Assembly: GCF_031628175.1 (NCBI RefSeq)
Contig: NZ_JAVLVT010000010.1
Location: forward strand, 186,001-250,000
Direction: 5' to 3'
DNA: 64,000 nucleotides
From: Lipingzhangella_A rawalii
GTDB lineage: Bacteria; Actinomycetota; Actinomycetes; Streptosporangiales; Streptosporangiaceae
Positions 1-8,661 of the stretch are shown piece after piece. A program made the position numbers and the translations under genes. The notes under the pieces were generated by a model, which saw only the letters and a program-made list of their open reading frames with translations, was not told the DNA's origin and searched no databases. Numbering within the stretch: the first letter of the stretch is position 1; each line of letters starts with the position of its first letter.

Positions 1-193
1 TCTTTTCTGGGATTGCGTGGCGCCGGCGTCCGGGAACGTTCCTGACGGCTCGACCCCGTCGTTCACCCGCTGGGGACAACATGGCGGAGCACCGGCCCGC
101 CCCGCCCGCGCACATCTGCCGCTACGGTCCGCTCGCGGGAGGCCACACCACAGAGGTCGGCCACTGTCCCTCGAGGCTCCCTGCCGGCCGGTC
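1..193. other. Gene-free window edge
   Basis: I see no supported gene here. The overlapping open frames lack a ribosome-binding site and recognisable domains, and look like high-GC shadows. The 3' end of the thiamine-diphosphate enzyme follows at 194. Confidence 0.5.
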
Positions 194-1924
194 TTACAAC
201 AGCCGCACGTTGTGGGTCACCGAACGCACGGCGTCGTCGAGGTTGCCGTGCAGGGCCTGCTTCGCGAGGCTCAGCCCGAACCCTTCGGCCATGCCGAAGC
301 TGACCTGCGGGGGTAGTGCCAGAGCCACCGGGTCGACGACCGCGTCGAGCACCGCCGGGCCGTCGCTGTCCAGCAGCTGGTCCACCGCTCCGGACACATC
401 CAGGGGTTCGCTCACGCGCATTCCGGTGGCGCCCATGGCCTCGGCGACTTTCGCGAAGTTGGGGTTGGCCAGCTCCGTGCCGTACGGGGCGAGACCGGCC
501 TCCTCCATCTCAATGTGCACGAATCCGAGGCTGCTGTTGTTGAGCACCACGATCTTGACGGGCAGCTTGCGCTGCACCAGCGTCAACAGGTCCCCGAGCA
601 GCATGGTGAAGCCGCCGTCTCCGCACAGGGCGATCACCTGCCGGTTGGCGCCTCCGGCGAGGGCGGCCCCCAGCGCGTTGGGCATGGCGTTGGCCATGGA
701 GGCCCAGCTGAACGAGCCGAGGATGCGCCGGTCGGGTGTGGCGGTGAGGTGTCGGGCGGCCCAGATGCAGGCGGTACCGGTGTCGACGGTGAACACCGCG
801 TCGTCGGCAGCCCGCTCGTCGAGCAGGGTGGTGAGGTATTCGGGGCGGATCGGGCTGGTGGTGGGGCCGTGGTCGACGTAGTGGCGGTTGCGTTCGCGGG
901 CGGAGGTGGTGTGTTTGCGGGCGGTGTCGAGGTGCTTCGTTTCGGTTTTGCCGTGCACGAGGGGCAGCAGTGCGTCGATGGTGTCGCCGACGTGACCGAC
1001 CAGGCCGAGGTCCACGGGGGTGCGACGGCCGATGTTGGCGGCGCGCCGGTCCACCTGTGCCTTGCGCGGCCCGCCGGGCAGGAACGCCGAGAATGGGAAG
1101 TCGGTGCCCAGCAGGAGACACATGTCGCAGTCGTACATGGCCTGGTGCGCCCCGCCCCAGCCGAGCAGCCCGGTCATGCCGACCGCGTTGGGATTGTCCC
1201 ACTCCAGCCACTGTTTGCCGCGCAGGGTGTAGGCCACTGGGGCCTGGAGACGCTCCGCGAGCGCGACCACTTGGTCGTGGGCGTCGCGGCAGCCCTCACC
1301 GCCGAAGATGGTGACGGTTCGGGCCTCGTTCAGCATGTCGGCGAGCACGCGCAGATCCGCCTCGGCAGGACGAAGCACCGTGTCGCTGAGGCGGGCGGCG
1401 GGTACGGCGGCGTGGCTGGCCGGGGCCGCGGCCACGTCACCGGGCAGTGAGATGACGGTGGGGCCGCGGTCGCGTAGCGCGGTGAGGAGGGCGCGCTGCA
1501 CCACGGCATGGGTCTGGCGGGGATTGACGATCTGCCCGGTGTACAGGGAGGCGGTCTGGAACAGCTGGTGGGGGTTGACTTCCTCGAGGGTTTCGGTTTC
1601 CAGGGCGTCGGTGACGGTGTCGCCCGCGAGCGCGATCACGGGCGCGCCCTCCTTGCGGGCGTCCATGAGCCCGTTCAGCAGATGGGTGGCGCCGGGGCCG
1701 GCGGTTCCACACACGACGACGGGCGCCCCGGTCAGGTAGGCGTCGGCGACGGCAGCGAACACGCCGGCCTCCTCGTGCCGGACGTGTACGAAGTCGATGC
1801 GGCCGTCGCGGGCCAGCGCGTCGATGACAGGGTTGAGGGCGTCCCCGACAATGCCGTAGCAGCGGCGCACTCCGGCCGCATGCAGCATGTCCCACAGCAC
1901 GTCGGCAACGGTCGATTTACGCAT
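194..1924 (-). CDS. poxB: Thiamine-diphosphate enzyme, pyruvate dehydrogenase (quinone)/pyruvate oxidase type
   Basis: A 576-aa protein close in length to E. coli PoxB (572 aa). It has the three-domain layout of ThDP enzymes. The N-terminal Pyr domain contains YGIVGDALNPVIDAL and the ThDP-activating glutamate in VRHEEAGVFAA. A central FAD/nucleotide-binding-like domain follows. The C-terminal PP domain carries the Mg/ThDP motif starting GDGGFTMLL and ending about 30 residues later in VVLNNSS. Family members oxidatively decarboxylate pyruvate to acetate and CO2 and pass electrons to membrane quinones; an acetolactate-synthase-like or oxidase activity cannot be excluded. I chose the ATG at 1924 because GGGGGA sits six bases upstream and the length fits the family. 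An ATG at 1954 and a longer frame to 2014 also exist. It lies just downstream of the phosphotransferase gene, same strand. Confidence 0.82.
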   Translation of the reverse strand: MRKSTVADVLWDMLHAAGVRRCYGIVGDALNPVIDALARDGRIDFVHVRHEEAGVFAAVADAYLTGAPVVVCGTAGPGATHLLNGLMDARKEGAPVIALAGDTVTDALETETLEEVNPHQLFQTASLYTGQIVNPRQTHAVVQRALLTALRDRGPTVISLPGDVAAAPASHAAVPAARLSDTVLRPAEADLRVLADMLNEARTVTIFGGEGCRDAHDQVVALAERLQAPVAYTLRGKQWLEWDNPNAVGMTGLLGWGGAHQAMYDCDMCLLLGTDFPFSAFLPGGPRKAQVDRRAANIGRRTPVDLGLVGHVGDTIDALLPLVHGKTETKHLDTARKHTTSARERNRHYVDHGPTTSPIRPEYLTTLLDERAADDAVFTVDTGTACIWAARHLTATPDRRILGSFSWASMANAMPNALGAALAGGANRQVIALCGDGGFTMLLGDLLTLVQRKLPVKIVVLNNSSLGFVHIEMEEAGLAPYGTELANPNFAKVAEAMGATGMRVSEPLDVSGAVDQLLDSDGPAVLDAVVDPVALALPPQVSFGMAEGFGLSLAKQALHGNLDDAVRSVTHNVRLL

Positions 1925-2066
1925 CCCGGTCCCCCGCGGTGTCGGCTGGCTCATCCGGCTGGCTCCGGACCCACTGGGGGCCGTCTTCCCGGGCGCGGGC
2001 GTCACTAGCCCCAAGCTGAGGTCAAGATCCCGTTGGCGCGGACGGCGGGCCGGTGCTGCCTCCGGT

Positions 2067-3062
2067 TCAGCGTTCGGCGGCGTAGAGCGTCAGTAGCTCG
2101 GTCCAGTTGCGCTGGGAGCCTTTGCGGTGGGCGTGGGCCGTGGAGGCGTGCCCGGTGGCGAAGTCGGCGAGGGTGGCCACCAGCAGATACTCGGCCGCCT
2201 CGGCCGGAAGTCCCAGTTGCTCCAGTTCGGCGCGCCAGGTGCCCCAGGTGAGCCGGGCAAGCCACCCGTCCGCGAGGAAGCCGTTGCGGAACCCGACAAG
2301 CGGATCGGGAACCCAGGCGTCTCGGGTGGGAACAGCGCGCGCATAGTGGTTGAGGAACAGCAGCACCTCGGCCAGCGGCGGGCCTTGGAGTGTGAACCCT
2401 TCCCAGTCGACGACGGACAGGCCCCGCCGCCCGGTGAAGCAGTTGCTGGGGTCCAGGTCGCCGTGCAGCGGCTGGGTGGGCACGTGCAGGTGGCCGAATT
2501 CGTCACCGAGCTCGGCCATCCGGTCCTGGAGCGCGGCCGCGCCCGGGCTGTCGCGGTCGAGGGCGATGGCCAGGCGCTGCTGCACCGCCTCCGGGTCGAC
2601 GGGTGTGGTCGCGCCGGTGGTTCCGGTGCGCAGCGCGGCCAGCCAGGAACGCAGCCGGGCGTGGTCACGGGTGGCGGACTGGCGGCGGCGCCAGTAGCGC
2701 CGACTCAGCTGGACATGCAGGGGCACGCCGGCCTGGGCGGTTTGCGCGAGCATGAGTGCCGAGCCCAGGGAGTACAGGCCGAGCGGCGCAGGTGCGAGGT
2801 CGGCCATGTCGGGAATCTGGGCCAGCTGGTGCAGCGCCTCGTGTTCCTTACGCAGCCGCGGCTGGTATTTGGGCCTCGTGTCGAGCTTCAGAACCGCGGT
2901 GGGGGTGCGGCTGCGTTCGGCGAACACCGCCCAGACGATGCGGCCTTCCCAACGGCTGCCGAGCGTGATGGCGGTTAGGGGCCGCTGGAGTGTGGCGGCG
3001 ACGTGTTCGGGGACGGTATCGGGCAGGTCGCTGTGTAGGGCACTCAGGGCGGCGTTCAGCAT
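2067..3062 (-). CDS. Aminoglycoside phosphotransferase (APH)-fold kinase
   Basis: A 331-aa protein with the APH/choline-kinase fold. The catalytic loop is HGDLDPSN at about residue 207, and the Mg-binding aspartate is in VVDWEGF about 15 residues later, which is the usual spacing. The N-terminal half contains a plausible ATP-anchoring lysine in TAVLKLDTRPK. The family phosphorylates small molecules or antibiotics on hydroxyl groups. Substrate cannot be read from sequence, so I do not call it a resistance gene. The start ATG overlaps the stop of the upstream methyltransferase-like gene by seven bases, so the two are probably translationally coupled and may modify a shared substrate (inference). 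Confidence 0.7.
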   Translation of the reverse strand: MLNAALSALHSDLPDTVPEHVAATLQRPLTAITLGSRWEGRIVWAVFAERSRTPTAVLKLDTRPKYQPRLRKEHEALHQLAQIPDMADLAPAPLGLYSLGSALMLAQTAQAGVPLHVQLSRRYWRRRQSATRDHARLRSWLAALRTGTTGATTPVDPEAVQQRLAIALDRDSPGAAALQDRMAELGDEFGHLHVPTQPLHGDLDPSNCFTGRRGLSVVDWEGFTLQGPPLAEVLLFLNHYARAVPTRDAWVPDPLVGFRNGFLADGWLARLTWGTWRAELEQLGLPAEAAEYLLVATLADFATGHASTAHAHRKGSQRNWTELLTLYAAER

Positions 3063-3766
3063 GGGGCATCGTATGGGCGTTGGGCGTGCAGCAGCAGCTG
3101 GGGAAAGTAGGCGCGGTCCAGCCCGGTTCGGGGGAGGCGGGTCAGCAGCGTGGTGAGGCGGGCGTGCCGTGCCGTGGGCGAGGGGTAGGCGGAGGTGAAG
3201 AACCAGCGGCGGGCGCCCGGATGGTCCAGCGGAACGAGGAAGCGCAGCTCCCGCAGGCTGCTACGCACGCCGTAGGTATGGGCGACGTGCAGCCCGGCCG
3301 TGGTGAGGCGTCGGCGGGCGCCGCTGCTGGTCAGTGTTGTGGCGCGGCGCCATGGGGTGCGCAGGCGGTGATTGGCACCGATGAGTAGGCTGCCGCCGGG
3401 GGCGAGGACGCGAACGAGTTCGTCGATCCAGCGGGGTTCCCGCCACCAGGCGAGGCTGGCGGTGGGCATGATGATGTGCTGCACAGCGGCGTCGTCGAGC
3501 GGCAGCGGGCCGGGGACGGTGTCGGGCCGCAGGATGTGGGGGGCTTTCGGCCGGTTGTGTTTCTTGGTTTTGGGCGGCACGACGAGGGTGGGCCGGGCGC
3601 CGCGCAGGGCGACACTGTCGACGAGTTGCTGGTCGGGGCGCAGCAGGAGCACCGTGTCCTCAGGCTGGAGGTCCAGCAGGCTGGCGAGGCTGCGCGGCCC
3701 GAACAGTCGGGGCGGCGGCGGGGGAAACGTTCGCTTTTTCGGGCTCGCGGTGGTCGGGGTCGACAT
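3056..3766 (-). CDS. SAM-dependent methyltransferase-like protein
   Basis: About 236 aa. The middle resembles the late part of a class I methyltransferase domain, with LVRVLAPGGSLLIGANH as the typical strand-4/5 region. The classical glycine-rich motif I is not obvious: the N-terminus reads DTVLLLRPDQQLVDSVAL, so the SAM site is degenerate or the fold is atypical. I chose the ATG at 3766 because AGGAAG lies just upstream; the open frame runs back to 3967 without further support. The N-terminus is rich in proline. It overlaps the APH-fold kinase downstream and probably forms an operon with it. Confidence 0.5.
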   Translation of the reverse strand: MSTPTTASPKKRTFPPPPPRLFGPRSLASLLDLQPEDTVLLLRPDQQLVDSVALRGARPTLVVPPKTKKHNRPKAPHILRPDTVPGPLPLDDAAVQHIIMPTASLAWWREPRWIDELVRVLAPGGSLLIGANHRLRTPWRRATTLTSSGARRRLTTAGLHVAHTYGVRSSLRELRFLVPLDHPGARRWFFTSAYPSPTARHARLTTLLTRLPRTGLDRAYFPQLLLHAQRPYDAPC

Positions 3767-3986
3767 GCTGCTTCCTGCGGCGGTGCGGCGTGCTGGCGAA
3801 CACGGGCACGGGCACGCACGGCCACGGTCGGGGATGGGACGTGTGGGGCGGCGGGGGACTACGCCTGTCCGGGGAGCACAGGCATCACCACCCCGGGGCG
3901 AGGATATGTCGGCGCGTGCCGATCCGCCGAGCGTGGCGGGCGTGCTTGGGAGTCCCGGTTCGGCCACTGTTGGGTAACCGCGCGGT

Positions 3987-4039
3987 CACCCGGCCGGTCG
4001 TACCGCCCTGGCCGGCCGGGGCGGTACGACCGGCCGGGT
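3987..4039. terminator. Perfect 22-bp hairpin downstream of gltS
   Basis: Arms at 3987-4008 and 4018-4039 are exact reverse complements with a 9-base loop. The hairpin starts 18 bases after the gltS stop (minus strand) and lies about 220 bases before the methyltransferase-like gene, so it most likely ends gltS transcription. There is no U tract, as is common in actinomycetes. Confidence 0.75.
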
Positions 4040-4056
4040 GTGCCTCTGGGGCGGGT

Positions 4057-5520
4057 TCAGGTGAGCGAGCCGCCCCGGTTCGGGGGTTCGGCTGGCTGGG
4101 AGGTGGTGGGGCGTTGGGGTCCGAGCCGACCAAAGTAGAGCAGCCCGACCAGCAGGCTGAGGACGAGCAGCACCGACATCGCGATCAACAGGGGCTGCGG
4201 ACCGAACTGTGCGATCAGGGGAATCGAGGCGGCGGTGATGAGCCCGCCACCGAAGAACGGTTCCAGCATCAGCTGCTTATATCCGAAGGCCTGGTAGGCG
4301 GGGGTACGCAGCTCCGGGTCGGCGATGCGCATCAGGATCAGCCCGGTGGCGGTGACACCGAGGGACTGGCCCATGTCCCCAATGCCACGCTCGAACCAGT
4401 AGTTGGGGATCATCCGGGGCGCGAGCAGTAGGAACGCGCCCACGCTCCAGGCGATCCCCGCCCCGGCCAGGAGGAGGAACGGCACCAGGTTGTCCGCGAT
4501 GACCTGGAGCGACAGTGTGCCCAGGGCGGAGATGATCAGCAGGTCCAGGGCAAACCCCTGGATGCGTTCGATCATGAGCCGGTCGATGATGCCGCTGCGG
4601 TCGAACCGGTCCACGGCCAGCTGCACCAGCACCCCGCCGACCATGGCCAGTGGGAACAGGGGAACGTAGGCGAGCAGCTCCACCCGGTCCGCCCATAGCC
4701 ACTGCTCCAGCTCCTGGAGGCCCCACAGCAGCAGCTGTCCCAAGGCCACCGCAAGCGCCAGCAGGCCGAAGTGCAGGGCGAGCGGCTCCACCGAGGACGG
4801 CCGTACCGTCAGCATCGCCGCTGCGCTGCGGCTTTCGCGCTCCACGATGCCGCGCTGCTCGGCCACCGAGATGCCCTGGTTGGGTTTCAACTCAGCGGTC
4901 TTGCCGCGCCGCACCCCCCAGTTGACCAGGCCGATTCCGACGATGATCCCGGACAGGAGACCGATGGTGGCCAGGCCCAGCGCCAGGTCCTGGCCTTCCT
5001 CGAAACCGAGTTCGGCGAAGGTGTCGCCCAGGCCGGCGGCGGTGCCGTGCCCGCCCTCGAACCCCACCTCGATGAGGGCACCAACCATCGGGGACATCCC
5101 GAAAACCGGGGTGAGGACGAGAATCGCCAGGAGGATACCGATGACGTACTGTCCACTGCCCAGGGTGATACCGAAAGCGATCTGTGGGCCGGCGAGCCGG
5201 CCCGCCTCTCGGGGCTTGGGTACCCGGTGTCCCAGGAACAGCGCCGCGAACACCACCGAGATCAACAGCCCCGGCAGGGTGGACCACACGTCCAGCACGG
5301 GCTCGCCGAACAGTCCACCGTCGGTGAAGCGGTCGGTGCCCACCAGGGCGGCCAGCCCACCGAAGATCTCCGGTCCCAGCAGCAGCGCGAGTCCGCCCCC
5401 GATCACCGAGCTGGGGATGAACAGCCGCTGTGCCAGCCGCCAGCGCACCCGCACGAGCTTGGCGACCAGGAGCACGATCCCCAGCAGCAGAATGGCCAGA
5501 CCAATGGTGTTCGCAGTCAC
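4057..5520 (-). CDS. gltS: Sodium/glutamate symporter, GltS (ESS) family
   Basis: A 487-aa polytopic membrane protein with about 11-12 hydrophobic segments and a pore-loop signature: EVGFEGGHGTAAGL at about residue 165 matches the GltS family GGHGTAAG motif. Family members import glutamate with Na+. It is longer than E. coli GltS (401 aa) because of a hydrophilic central linker (about residues 205-245, containing GKTAELKPNQGIS), which is typical of actinobacterial members. The start is taken as GTG at 5520, directly before the first membrane helix; the frame is open to 5745 but that part overlaps a dispersed repeat and has no family character. A strong hairpin follows at 3987-4039. Upstream lies the first copy of the intergenic repeat. 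Confidence 0.85.
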   Translation of the reverse strand: MTANTIGLAILLLGIVLLVAKLVRVRWRLAQRLFIPSSVIGGGLALLLGPEIFGGLAALVGTDRFTDGGLFGEPVLDVWSTLPGLLISVVFAALFLGHRVPKPREAGRLAGPQIAFGITLGSGQYVIGILLAILVLTPVFGMSPMVGALIEVGFEGGHGTAAGLGDTFAELGFEEGQDLALGLATIGLLSGIIVGIGLVNWGVRRGKTAELKPNQGISVAEQRGIVERESRSAAAMLTVRPSSVEPLALHFGLLALAVALGQLLLWGLQELEQWLWADRVELLAYVPLFPLAMVGGVLVQLAVDRFDRSGIIDRLMIERIQGFALDLLIISALGTLSLQVIADNLVPFLLLAGAGIAWSVGAFLLLAPRMIPNYWFERGIGDMGQSLGVTATGLILMRIADPELRTPAYQAFGYKQLMLEPFFGGGLITAASIPLIAQFGPQPLLIAMSVLLVLSLLVGLLYFGRLGPQRPTTSQPAEPPNRGGSLT

Positions 5521-5626
5521 GAGGGGCCACCCTAACTCTCGGCGGTGGTTGCTCCGACAGAACGTGACCCTATGCAGGCCACGATGTCGTGTGATCATGG
5601 ACACTCCGAACACGGAGCCCGCAGAC

Positions 5627-5725
5627 CACCCCCATCGGCCCCTGCTGGCCCCCATCGGCCTTTGCTGCATCTCATGCACTGGGGGGCCACCCTCAGACGC
5701 CACATCCGCCACAATCTCACCCAGA
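5627..5725 (+). repeat. Dispersed intergenic repeat, copy 1
   Basis: Contains CCCCCATCGGCC twice in tandem, then CATGCACTGGGGGGCCACC, then a tail containing ATCCGCCACAA. The same block order occurs at 8431-8526 (inverted) and, shortened, at 26711-26780. It sits between the divergent gltS and the small secreted-protein gene. Confidence 0.75.
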
Positions 5726-5809
5726 CACGGGCAAGCGAGGCACACCCCGCGGATGCCCTGTCTGGGAACACCCGGGACACACCTCCCAACACCGCTCTAG
5801 GCTGGCGAC

Positions 5810-6037
5810 ATGAACCGACGCCGAATGGCCCTCCTCGTGTTCGGGGCGGGGGCGGCGCTGGCCCTCGTGGGCGTGGCCGCCATCACCGCGTCGAACGGAG
5901 ACGGAGACACTACGACACCCCCGACGCCGCCGGACGAACCGGTGGCGACCGCGGCCCCCACGGATCCCGACGAGGCTCGCGAGTACTGGACCGAGGAACG
6001 CATGGCCGAGGCACAGCCAATGGACATGACCGAGTAG
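5810..6037 (+). CDS. Small secreted/anchored protein with protease-propeptide-like tail
   Basis: A 75-aa protein. Residues 1-8 are basic (MNRRRMAL), 9-28 form one hydrophobic helix, then a Thr/Pro-rich linker, then REYWTEERMAEAQPMD at the C-terminus. The stretch YWTxERMxxAxP is reminiscent of the pre-catalytic propeptide region of actinomycete secreted trypsin-like proteases, but here the protein stops immediately after it. It could be a truncated protease gene, a stand-alone peptide, or chance similarity. The start follows a modest GGCTGG ribosome-binding site. No protease domain is found in the next 340 bases in any frame. Confidence 0.5.
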   Translation: MNRRRMALLVFGAGAALALVGVAAITASNGDGDTTTPPTPPDEPVATAAPTDPDEAREYWTEERMAEAQPMDMTE

Positions 6038-6379
6038 CGGCCCGGGGCCACGCCCTGGCCGGTCCGGGGCCGCCGGCGAGCCGGCCACATGACCGGACCC
6101 CGGTGCGCGGGGGGATTTCGCCGAACCGGCTGACCAGCTGTGCTGGCGGCCCCGCCCGCCACGGTGACCCGCAACGGTGGCGTTCTCACTGCGCGCACCG
6201 GCGGGGCGAGGACGGGTTCGTGCGCTGGCGCCAGGGTGATCTCGTCCCGTGTGTTTTCCCACCGTGGGGTCAATGCGTTCTCTCGGGCCAGGAGGGGTAG
6301 GAGTGGCCTGGGAGAGTCGATCGCGCCGGCCGATCCGGACGATCGTTGCGACTGGACCCACGTCGGCAGGGGGAACTCA
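6038..6379. other. Intergenic region upstream of aconitase
   Basis: GC-rich, no supported gene. It should hold the aconitase promoter; I cannot name a box with confidence. The aconitase frame is open through it but shows no family similarity before 6380. Confidence 0.4.
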
Positions 6380-8341
6380 ATGGGACACACGGTCGCCCAG
6401 AAGCTGATTGCCGCCCACCTGGTGGACGGCGACATGACCCCGGGTGCCGAGATCGGACTGCGGGTCGACCAGACCCTGACGCAGGACGCCACCGGAACTC
6501 TGGTGATGCAGGAGTTGGAGGCGCTGGGGCTGGACCAGGCCCGAACCGACGTCAGCGTGCAGTACGTGGACCACAACCTGTTGCAGGCGGACGAGAAGAA
6601 CGCCGAGGACCACGTGTACCTCCAGTCGGCGTGCCGCCGCTTCGGGATCTGGTTCTCCAAAGCGGGCAACGGGGTCTCGCACCCCACACACATGCAGCGG
6701 TTCGGTGTTCCGGGCGCCACCCTGGCCGGCTCGGACTCGCACACCTGCGCCGCCGGGTCGCTGGGCATGCTCGCCATCGGCGTGGGTGGCCTGGAGGCGG
6801 CGATGGCGATCGCGGGGCGCCCGCTGTACCTGCGCATGCCCCAGATCTGGGGGGTGCACCTGACCGGCGAGCTGCCGCCCTGGTGCTCGGCCAAGGACGT
6901 GATCCTGGAGATGCTGCGCCGCCACACCGTGCAGGGTGGGGTGAACCGCATCATCGAATACCACGGCCCCGGCGTGGCGACGCTCAGCGCCATGGATCGG
7001 CACGTCATCGCGAACATGGGGGCCGAGCTCGGGGCCACCACCACCGTCTTCCCCTCGGACGAGGCGGTGCGGACCTTCCTGCGGGCCGAGCAGCGGGAAA
7101 ACGACTTTGTCCCGCTGGCGGCCGACCCCGACGCTAGCTACGACGTCACCGACGAGATCGACCTGTCTGCGATCGAACCGCTCATCGCCAAGCCCTCCGC
7201 ACCGGACAAGGTGGTTCCCGTGCGCGAGGTGGCGGGAACCGAGGTCAGTCAGGTGGTGGTGGGTTCCTCGGCCAATCCCGGGCTGCGGGACTTCGCGATC
7301 ACGGCGCACATGGTGCGGGGGCACCAGACGGACTCTTCGGTCAGCTTCGACGTCAACCCGTCGTCCCGACAGATCCTCTCCGACATGACGCGGATGGGCG
7401 CCACCACGAGCCTGATCCACAGTGGCGCGCGGATTCACCAGACCGGGTGTCTGGGCTGTATCGGCATGGGGCAGGCTCCGGCGGTGGGCCAGAACTCGCT
7501 GCGTACGTTTCCCCGCAACTTCCCCGGCCGGTCGGGAACGCCGGAGGACTCGGTGTGGTTGTGCTCGCCCGAGACGGCGGCCGCCGCAGCGTTGACGGGG
7601 GTGATCACCGACCCGCGGGACGTGGCACAGCAGCTCGGCCTCACCTATCCAGATCTCGCCCTGCCCGAGGTCAGCAGCGTGAACACCGCGATGCTGTCGG
7701 CTCCGCCCCCGCCGGAGGAGGCCCGCACCGAGGAGTTGGTGAAGGGACCCAACATTTCGGCACTTCCGGACTTCCCGCCGCTGCCGGACCAGATCCAGGC
7801 TCCGGTGCTGTTGCGGGTTGGCGATGACGTTTCCACTGACGAAATCTCCCCGGCCGGCGCGGCCGCGCTGCCGTTCCGCTCCAACGTGCCCAAGCTCGCG
7901 GAATTCACCTTCACCCGGATCGATCCGAGCTACCCGCGGCGGGCGCACGAGGTTGCCGACACCACCGGACACATCGTCATCGGCGGCCGCAACTACGGGC
8001 AGGGATCCTCCCGAGAACACGCGGCGATCACGCCCCGCTACCTGGGACTGCGGGCGGTGGTAGCCAAGTCGTTCGCCCGCATTCACTGGCAGAACCTCGC
8101 GAACTTCGGCATCCTCGCTTTGGAATTCCAGGAGCCGTCCGACTACGACCGGATCGCGGCCGGGGACATCCTCGCGCTGGACAACCTGGTGGCGGACCTG
8201 CCCCGCACCAGCGAACTCACCCTGCGCAACACCACCAGGGACGAGTACTACACGGTGCGGCACCAGCTGTCGGAGCGCCAGGTCAACGCGGTCCTGGCGG
8301 GTGGGCAGATCCCGTTCCTGGCTCAGCACCTGGACAGCTAG
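6380..8341 (+). CDS. Aconitate hydratase (monomeric, about 650-aa Aquifex-type)
   Basis: A 653-aa [4Fe-4S] hydro-lyase that isomerises citrate and isocitrate in the TCA cycle. Cluster ligands are visible: one cysteine in GSDSHTCAAGS (about residue 120) and the CxxC pair in GCLGCIGMGQAP (about 355). The C-terminal swivel domain includes the substrate-binding GRNYGQGSSREHA (about 540). It is shorter than the about 900-aa AcnA of most actinomycetes and matches the putative Aquifex-type aconitase family, so a second aconitase elsewhere in the genome is possible. ATG 6380 was chosen because GCAGGGGGA precedes it and family similarity (HTVAQKLIAAHLVDG) starts at once. Confidence 0.88.
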   Translation: MGHTVAQKLIAAHLVDGDMTPGAEIGLRVDQTLTQDATGTLVMQELEALGLDQARTDVSVQYVDHNLLQADEKNAEDHVYLQSACRRFGIWFSKAGNGVSHPTHMQRFGVPGATLAGSDSHTCAAGSLGMLAIGVGGLEAAMAIAGRPLYLRMPQIWGVHLTGELPPWCSAKDVILEMLRRHTVQGGVNRIIEYHGPGVATLSAMDRHVIANMGAELGATTTVFPSDEAVRTFLRAEQRENDFVPLAADPDASYDVTDEIDLSAIEPLIAKPSAPDKVVPVREVAGTEVSQVVVGSSANPGLRDFAITAHMVRGHQTDSSVSFDVNPSSRQILSDMTRMGATTSLIHSGARIHQTGCLGCIGMGQAPAVGQNSLRTFPRNFPGRSGTPEDSVWLCSPETAAAAALTGVITDPRDVAQQLGLTYPDLALPEVSSVNTAMLSAPPPPEEARTEELVKGPNISALPDFPPLPDQIQAPVLLRVGDDVSTDEISPAGAAALPFRSNVPKLAEFTFTRIDPSYPRRAHEVADTTGHIVIGGRNYGQGSSREHAAITPRYLGLRAVVAKSFARIHWQNLANFGILALEFQEPSDYDRIAAGDILALDNLVADLPRTSELTLRNTTRDEYYTVRHQLSERQVNAVLAGGQIPFLAQHLDS

Positions 8342-8430
8342 AGGTGGCCGAGTGGGAGATTGGTGACGCGGAGGCCGGGCGCGGGTGAGGTATGACCGCG
8401 CCCCGCCGGCACTGGGGCGCCGTGTCGGTG

Positions 8431-8526
8431 TGGGGTTGTGGCGGATCCGGCATCTGGGGGGTGGCCCCCAGTGCATGAGACTCTGGAAAGGCCGATGGGG
8501 GCGGGGAAAGGCCGATGGGGGTGGCC
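8431..8526 (-). repeat. Dispersed intergenic repeat, copy 2 (inverted)
   Basis: Read on the minus strand it has CCCCCATCGGCCTTTCC twice, CATGCACTGGGGG and then a tail with ATCCGCCACAA, in the same order as copy 1. It lies between the convergent aconitase and SGNH hydrolase genes. The rest of 8342-8661 holds no gene. Confidence 0.8.
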
Positions 8527-8661
8527 GCTGGCGTTGCCGGGCTGGCCAGGGCGCGGTGGCGTAGGGGGCGCGCGAGACCCGGGACCGGATCCCGCGGGCG
8601 CTGTGGCCGAGGCCCCGACCCGTTCCGGGCCGCACCGCCGGGGATGAGTGGGATCCGTGCA

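Noticed and set aside
515..1450. Long plus-strand frame opposite the ThDP enzyme
   Set aside because: Gly/Val-rich antisense shadow of a strongly conserved enzyme; no ribosome-binding site or domain.
2067..3062. Calling the APH-fold kinase an antibiotic-resistance gene
   Set aside because: Only the fold is visible; many family members act on metabolites, and the neighbours do not suggest resistance.
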